A stretch of DNA of 64,000 nt, taken from NCBI RefSeq assembly GCF_000968685.2, contig NZ_LAKD02000035.1, forward strand, positions 1 through 64,000, in the 5' to 3' direction. The stretch's first letter is position 1. The number at the start of each line of letters is the position of its first letter. A model generated the notes under the pieces. That model worked only from the letters and a program-made list of their open reading frames with translations. It had not been told where the DNA came from and did not search any database. A program made the translations under genes and the position numbers. The stretch is from Streptomyces antioxidans (GTDB lineage: Bacteria > Actinomycetota > Actinomycetes > Streptomycetales > Streptomycetaceae). Shown here piece by piece: positions 59,874 to 64,000 of the stretch.

Positions 59874-60680
59874 ATGCCCGAAGGAGACACCGTCTGGCAG
59901 ACCGCTCAGCGCCTGCACCGGGCCCTCGCGGGGTCCCCGCTCATCCGCAGCGACCTGCGCGTCCCCCGTCTGGCGACCGCCGACCTCACCGGGCGCCAGG
60001 TCCTCGAGGTGGTCCCGCGCGGCAAGCATCTGCTGACCCGTGTCGAGGGCGGGCTGACCCTCCACTCCCATTTGCGGATGGACGGCTCCTGGCAGGTGTA
60101 CGGGCCGGACGAGCGCTGGCGCGGCGGCCCGCACCACCAGATCCGGGCCATCCTCGCCACCGCCGCCCACACCGCCGTCGGCTACCGCCTGCCCGTCCTG
60201 GAACTGCTCCGCACCGGCGACGAGGACCGCGTCGTCGGCCATCTCGGCCCCGATCTCCTCGGCCCCGACTGGGATCCGGACGAGGCGCTGCGCCGACTGC
60301 TCTCCGATCCCTCCCGGCCCCTGGGCGAAGCGCTGCTCGACCAGCGGAACCTCGCCGGGATCGGCAATGTCTACAAGTCCGAGCTGTGCTTCCTGCTGCG
60401 CGTATCGCCCTGGCTGCCGATCGGCGAGGTGGCCTCCCCCGAGCGCCTGGTGGCACACGCCAAGAAGCTCCTGGAGGCCAACAGGAACCGGCGCGCCCGG
60501 ATCACCACGGCCGAGTCGCGCCGCGACCGCAGGCTATGGGTGTACGGGCGCCCGGGGCGGCCCTGTCTGCGCTGCGGTACGCCGGTGCGCACCGCAGAGC
60601 AGGGGCACACGGGTCAGGAGCGCTCGACCTTCTGGTGCCCGAGCTGCCAGGCGGGGCCACCGGGACCGGAGCCGTCCTGA
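59874..60680 (+). CDS. nei: Fpg/Nei-family DNA glycosylase (endonuclease VIII-like)
   Basis: A 268-residue bifunctional glycosylase/AP lyase. It begins MPEGDTVWQTAQRL, where Pro2-Glu3 are the catalytic residues after Met removal; H2TH domain with LLDQRNLAGIGNVYKSELCFL; C-terminal zinc finger CLRCGTPVRT...FWCPSC. It excises oxidised pyrimidines. The start must be ATG 59874 because the catalytic proline has to be residue 2. Follows lhr by about 150 bases. Confidence 0.95.
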   Translation: MPEGDTVWQTAQRLHRALAGSPLIRSDLRVPRLATADLTGRQVLEVVPRGKHLLTRVEGGLTLHSHLRMDGSWQVYGPDERWRGGPHHQIRAILATAAHTAVGYRLPVLELLRTGDEDRVVGHLGPDLLGPDWDPDEALRRLLSDPSRPLGEALLDQRNLAGIGNVYKSELCFLLRVSPWLPIGEVASPERLVAHAKKLLEANRNRRARITTAESRRDRRLWVYGRPGRPCLRCGTPVRTAEQGHTGQERSTFWCPSCQAGPPGPEPS

Positions 60681-60916
60681 TGCGGGGGGCCTCCCCGGCG
60701 GCGGGCGCCGCCCCTGCTGGACGACGGACCGCAGTGCACCGGCAGCAGGCTCAGCCCCCAGCCGCCGACGGCTAACGCCCCCTCGACCGGCCCGGCCTCC
60801 CCCGGCTGCACCGCAAGCCGCAGCACGGACCACCACCAGACGCCGCCCAGAGCGAGCGCGAGCACCCATCGGACCGGCCTGAGGCCCTGGGTGTCGGCCC
60901 CTCCGAGGGCTGCCAT
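60614..60916 (-). CDS. Small membrane protein overlapping the 3' end of nei
   Basis: A 100-residue protein with one or two membrane segments (VRWVLALALGGVWWWSVLRLAV and VEGALAVGGWGLSLLPVHC) and a hydrophilic Gly/Arg-rich tail. The ATG at 60916 has an excellent ribosome binding site (AAGGAGGCAGCC). Its last 67 bases overlap the nei coding end on the other strand. No family recognised; the tail within nei may not be conserved. Confidence 0.6.
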   Translation of the reverse strand: MAALGGADTQGLRPVRWVLALALGGVWWWSVLRLAVQPGEAGPVEGALAVGGWGLSLLPVHCGPSSSRGGARRRGGPPHQDGSGPGGPAWQLGHQKVERS

Positions 60917-61215
60917 GGCTGCCTCCTTCGGCGACGCTCAGCGCTCCGCGGGAAGTGGCGCGAGGTGCGGTCGTTCATCCGCGGCCGCGTCGTGGCTGGT
61001 CGCGCGGTTCCCGCGCCCCTTCGGGGCACGACAGAAGCGCACCGGACTTCAGTGAGGCCGCTTAGCCGCCTGTTCGCACACGGCGGGCGGGCGCGCAGGA
61101 GGCAGGTCAGCGCGTGTTGGTCACGCGCACTCCCCTCAGTTTGCCCAGCCGGGCGATACGGCGCACCCAGAGCGAGCCACCAGGCCGGAACGAGGCGGCC
61201 TCAGCCCGCCCGGGC
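60917..61215. other. Intergenic stretch without recognised gene
   Basis: About 300 bases between the small membrane protein start and the Dps stop. Short open frames exist but have no ribosome binding site or recognisable sequence. It must hold the promoter for the membrane protein gene and the end of the dps transcript; no clear hairpin was found. Confidence 0.5.
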
Positions 61216-61698
61216 CTAGCCGCGATGGCCGCCGTTCTCGGCCTGGAACATCCAGTGGTGCTTCTCCAGGTCACGAGTGAGCTCGATGAAAATGTCCTGG
61301 GTCACCGGGTCCGGCTCGTCGGTCGCCCTGATGCGCTCCCGCATCCGCCCGATCACCGCTCCGAGGGCGTCCACGAGCGTCCGGACGGCCTGCGCGTCAT
61401 CGGTCCAGCCATCCTTGACCGCGGCGACGCCGCTCGTCGCGGCGACCGTCTGGGCCCGTCCGTCCGGCGGCACCCCGAGCGCAGAGGCCCGCTCCGCCAC
61501 TGTGTCGGCATACTCCCTGGTCGACGCCACGACCTCGTCGAGCTGCAGATGAACCGTGCGGAATCGCGGGCCCACGACGGTCCAGTGGATCTGCTTGCCC
61601 ACCAGGTGGAGGTCGACGAGATCGACGAGGGCGCCCTGCAGCGCATCGGCGACGATCTTGAGGTGCTCCTCAAGCAGCGGGCTCTTCACCACAGACAT
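61216..61698 (-). CDS. dps: Dps family ferritin-like DNA-protection protein
   Basis: A 160-residue Dps. The ferroxidase-centre motif is split over HLVGKQIHWTVVGPRFRTVHLQLDEVV (seen as KQIHWTVVGP and HLQLDEVV) and the C-terminal helices ELTRDLEKHHWMFQAE. The protein oxidises iron, assembles as a dodecamer and protects DNA. By synteny it corresponds to S. coelicolor DpsB, whose short N-terminus fits. It lies downstream of clgR and is separated from it by a strong terminator. Confidence 0.93.
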   Translation of the reverse strand: MSVVKSPLLEEHLKIVADALQGALVDLVDLHLVGKQIHWTVVGPRFRTVHLQLDEVVASTREYADTVAERASALGVPPDGRAQTVAATSGVAAVKDGWTDDAQAVRTLVDALGAVIGRMRERIRATDEPDPVTQDIFIELTRDLEKHHWMFQAENGGHRG

Positions 61699-61781
61699 CC
61701 ACTTTCCTCCTATTCGACCGTTTGGCCCCTCTTCATTGCCTCTCTCCCTCTGGGGTGACCCGAATACGGCCGGACAAACAT

Positions 61782-61819
61782 CGAGGCCCCGACCGGTATG
61801 GCTACCGGTCGGGGCCTCG
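61782..61819. terminator. Terminator after clgR
   Basis: A perfect 17-bp stem CGAGGCCCCGACCGGTA / TACCGGTCGGGGCCTCG with a TGGC loop, between the clgR stop (61844) and the dps start. Confidence 0.9.
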
Positions 61820-61843
61820 GAGAGCTGGCTTCTCTCAGCGTTC

Positions 61844-62230
61844 TCAGGCCGCCACCACGTCCACGGCTTCCTTGGGCGTCTTGATGGTCACCCGCTCCTC
61901 CGGAACGCCCGTCACGGACGTCACGGACACGGGGTTGAGCACGGGCCGCATGGGCGCCGGCACCTTCTCGGTGGTGGAAGCGGCCGACTCGGCCAGCTCG
62001 GCGAGCGACAGCTCGTCGCTGACCTCGCGCATGACCTGCGACATCCGTACCTCCAGGGCGTCGCAGATGGCCGACAGCAGCTCGGACGAGGCTTCCTTCT
62101 GGCCGCGCTCGACCTCTGACAGATAGCCGAGCGACACCCGGGCGGAGGAGGAAACCTCGCGCAGAGTACGGCCCTGGCGCTGGCGCTGCCGGCGCAGCAC
62201 GTCACCCAGCAGGCGACGGAGCAGAATCAT
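61844..62230 (-). CDS. clgR: Clp gene regulator ClgR
   Basis: A 128-residue XRE-family activator. MILLRRLLGDVLRRQRQRQG, then the helix-turn-helix TLREVSSSARVSLGYLSEVERGQKEAS (in parts: TLREVSSSARVS, GYLSEVERGQ) characteristic of ClgR. It activates clp protease and lon genes in Streptomyces. The C-terminus ends VDVVAA; the terminal Ala-Ala is a Clp recognition signal, consistent with the protein being degraded by the protease it induces. Downstream of cinA on the same strand. Confidence 0.95.
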   Translation of the reverse strand: MILLRRLLGDVLRRQRQRQGRTLREVSSSARVSLGYLSEVERGQKEASSELLSAICDALEVRMSQVMREVSDELSLAELAESAASTTEKVPAPMRPVLNPVSVTSVTGVPEERVTIKTPKEAVDVVAA

Positions 62231-62339
62231 CGCTGGCTCCCTCCTCGGACCTCGGATCCGGATCCTTCACGCCCCACCGTACCGCCTCCGGCTGTGCCCG
62301 TGCGGGGAGCGATGTCGTGTTCACTCAGGGCTGCAAACA

Positions 62340-62858
62340 TCAAATCTCGTCGTGTTGTTCCGTATCCTTTGCCCCTGCCACCGCGATCAATTCGCTGAAC
62401 AGCAGCTTGACCGCGGCATGAACGGTCTGGCCGCGGATTCCGGCGCGGTCTCCTTCGAGCCGCAGCGCCGCCGCTGCCACCGCGTCCGAGGGCCCCGCGA
62501 CGGCCACATGAACGGTGCCCACGGGCTGGCCGTCCTGTGGTGTGGGACCCGCCACACCGGTGGTGGCCACGCCCCAGTCCGCGCCCAGCGCACGCCGTAC
62601 GCCCCGGGCCATCTGCCGCGCCACCTCGGCGTCGACCGCGCCGCGCTCGGCCAGCAGGACCCCGTCCACGCCCAGCACCTCGCGCTTGAGGTCGGTGGCG
62701 TACGCCGTCACCGAGCCCCGGAAGGAGCGGGAGGCGCCGTCCACCGAGGTCAGCTCGGCGGCCACCAGACCGCCGGTGAGCGATTCGGCGGCGGCCAGGG
62801 TCTGCCCGCGCCGCTCCAGCAGCGCCAGCACATCGGCCGCCGTCCCGCCGTCGCTCAC
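62340..62858 (-). CDS. cinA: CinA C-terminal domain amidase (NMN amidohydrolase family)
   Basis: A 172-residue single-domain CinA-C protein: TLAAAESLTGGLVAAELTSVDGASRSFRGSVTAYAT, then GVATTGVAGPTPQDGQPVGTVHVAVAG, the family signatures (shown as AAAESLTGGLVAAELTSV and TTGVAGPTPQDGQPVGTV). It deamidates NMN in some bacteria. The competence-damage N-terminal domain is absent, as usual in actinobacteria. Its ATG overlaps the pgsA stop by four bases. Confidence 0.93.
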   Translation of the reverse strand: MSDGGTAADVLALLERRGQTLAAAESLTGGLVAAELTSVDGASRSFRGSVTAYATDLKREVLGVDGVLLAERGAVDAEVARQMARGVRRALGADWGVATTGVAGPTPQDGQPVGTVHVAVAGPSDAVAAAALRLEGDRAGIRGQTVHAAVKLLFSELIAVAGAKDTEQHDEI

Positions 62859-63490
62859 CGCGTGGCCTCCTCCGTCATCCGTCCCGCCCGGCGCAGCACG
62901 ACCGCCTGCCGGACGTAGTCGAGGCCGGTGACCACGGTCAGGACGACGGCCACGGCCATCACCCAGAACCGCAGCGAGGCCAGCGGTCCGGTCAGCGCCA
63001 GGATGTACATCCCGACGGCGGTGCCCTGCGCGAGCGTCTTCATCTTTCCGCCCCGGCTGGCCGGGATGACCCCGATCCGGATCACCCAGAACCGCATCAC
63101 TGTGATTCCAATCTCACGGAAGAGGATCACCCCCGTCACCCACCAGGGGAGGTCGGACAGCGCCGACAGACAGATCAGCGCCGCGCCCATGATCGCCTTG
63201 TCGGCGATCGGGTCGGCGATCTTCCCAAAGTCGGTGACCAGGTTGTATCGCCGGGCCAGCTGACCGTCGAAGAGATCGGTAATCATGGCGATGGCGAACG
63301 CCGCCCAGGCGAAGGAGCGCCACGCCGGGTCATACCCGCCATTGTGCAGCATCAACAACACGAACCCGGGCACCAACAACAGCCGCACCATGGTCAGGAT
63401 GTTGGCGATGTTCCACAAACCGGCGGGCCTGACCGTGGCCGTGGCCGGCCGGCGGTGGCCTCCCGCGGCGGAGGCCGGGACATCCGTCAT
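62855..63490 (-). CDS. pgsA: CDP-diacylglycerol-glycerol-3-phosphate 3-phosphatidyltransferase
   Basis: A 211-residue membrane enzyme that makes phosphatidylglycerol phosphate. The CDP-alcohol phosphotransferase motif DG-x2-AR-x8-G-x3-D-x3-D is complete (DGQLARRYNLVTDFGKIADP then IADK). Five to six membrane segments. The start overlaps the rimO stop and the stop overlaps the cinA start, so the three are translationally coupled. Confidence 0.93.
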   Translation of the reverse strand: MTDVPASAAGGHRRPATATVRPAGLWNIANILTMVRLLLVPGFVLLMLHNGGYDPAWRSFAWAAFAIAMITDLFDGQLARRYNLVTDFGKIADPIADKAIMGAALICLSALSDLPWWVTGVILFREIGITVMRFWVIRIGVIPASRGGKMKTLAQGTAVGMYILALTGPLASLRFWVMAVAVVLTVVTGLDYVRQAVVLRRAGRMTEEATR

Positions 63491-64000
63491 CTGGCCGCCT
63501 CCCCTGTGGACGCGCCGCCGCCCTGCCGCTCCAGCGGCTCAAGCGGCTCCGCGACGAGGTCCACTCCCTCCGTCGCGATCACCTTCGCTTCGACCATACG
63601 GCCCGTCTCCGGCTCTCCGTCGGTGCGCAGCAGCGTCTGGCCATCGGTTTCCGGCGCCTGGTGGGCGCCGCGGCCCAGGACCGCCCCGGTGTCGTCGATC
63701 TCCTCCACCAGGACCTCCACGACTTCGCCGAGCCGCTCCTCCGCCCGCTGGGCGGTCAGCTCCTCCGCGAGCCGCGAGACGCGCTCCAGGCGCTCCGCGA
63801 CCACCTCCGGATCGACCTTGTCCTCGTAACCGGCGGCCTCGGTGCCGTCCTCGTCCGAGTACCCGAAGACGCCGATCGCGTCCAGCCGCGCCGCACTGAG
63901 GAAACGCTCCAGCTCGGCGAGGTCCTCCTCGGTCTCGCCGGGGAAGCCGACGATGAAGTTGGAGCGGGCACCGGCCTGCGGCGCCTTGCCTCTGATCGTC
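63487..64000 (-). CDS. rimO: Ribosomal protein S12 methylthiotransferase RimO, N-terminus cut by window edge
   Basis: The C-terminal 170 residues of a MiaB-like radical-SAM protein; the start and the cluster motifs lie beyond the right edge. Diagnostic sequence is NFIVGFPGETEEDLAELERF and AIGVFGYSDEDGTEAAGYED, the YSxExGT motif separating RimO from MiaB, followed by the TRAM domain (VEVLVEEIDDTGAVLGRGAHQAPETDG, shown as VEVLVEEIDD and GRGAHQAPETDG). It methylthiolates Asp89 of S12. Head of the rimO-pgsA-cinA operon. Confidence 0.9.
   Translation of the reverse strand, partial: TIRGKAPQAGARSNFIVGFPGETEEDLAELERFLSAARLDAIGVFGYSDEDGTEAAGYEDKVDPEVVAERLERVSRLAEELTAQRAEERLGEVVEVLVEEIDDTGAVLGRGAHQAPETDGQTLLRTDGEPETGRMVEAKVIATEGVDLVAEPLEPLERQGGGASTGEAAR

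Overview
The window is high-GC (roughly 70% or more) and densely coded, with GTG and TTG starts, strong GGAG-type ribosome binding sites and many long antisense shadow frames. Gene content and order (rimO-pgsA-cinA-clgR, dps, nei, lhr, recA-recX, gluABCD with its two-component system, miaB, miaA, dapF, rshA, hflX, lexA, nrdR-nrdJ, rnhB) match the conserved core of a Streptomyces chromosome, syntenic with the S. coelicolor SCO5750-SCO5820 region. I see no rRNA, tRNA, insertion sequence, prophage or CRISPR array. The window cuts an ABC transporter ATPase gene at the left edge and rimO at the right edge.

Left third (1-21 kb): ABC ATPase fragment, an NrtR-type Nudix regulator, a DUF4192 protein divergent from a RecQ helicase fused to a phosphoribosyltransferase-like tail (a perfect pair of inverted DnaA boxes lies between them), two Streptomyces-type unknown proteins that look like degenerate DNA-repair folds, rnhB, an ADP-ribosylglycohydrolase, a histidine phosphatase, a divergent ABC-F / TetR pair with twin operators, a YdbC-like protein, the B12-dependent ribonucleotide reductase nrdJ with its repressor nrdR (two NrdR boxes), lexA (with its own SOS box) and a DinG-type helicase. 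DNA repair and dNTP supply dominate.

Middle (21-45 kb): a small NIS-siderophore locus in which the PLP aminotransferase seems to survive only as a fragment, a secreted serine protease, hflX, an M1 peptidase, the (p)ppGpp enzyme rshA, dapF, miaA, two small soluble proteins (one antitoxin-like), a LigB-like protein, miaB, then a TAXI solute receptor beside the gluK-gluR sensor system, which is divergent from the glutamate ABC importer gluABCD.

Right third (45-64 kb): an FAD monooxygenase, a Cys-rich leader peptide ahead of cysteine dioxygenase and a rhodanese, recX-recA (recA with an SOS box and a DnaA box), an AI-2E permease, DUF3046, a terpene-cyclase-like toroid protein, an araC-azlC-azlD operon, lhr and nei, a small membrane protein, a Dps ferritin, clgR, and the translationally coupled rimO-pgsA-cinA operon.

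The items I would look at first are the cysteine leader peptide (47281-47370), the TAXI receptor next to gluK without TRAP membrane subunits, the DnaA-box palindrome upstream of recQ, the collapsed siderophore aminotransferase, the in-frame 48-bp duplication in lhr, and the intergenic 18-bp minisatellite at 29.6 kb. Functional statements come from motif reading and family knowledge; no database search was run.
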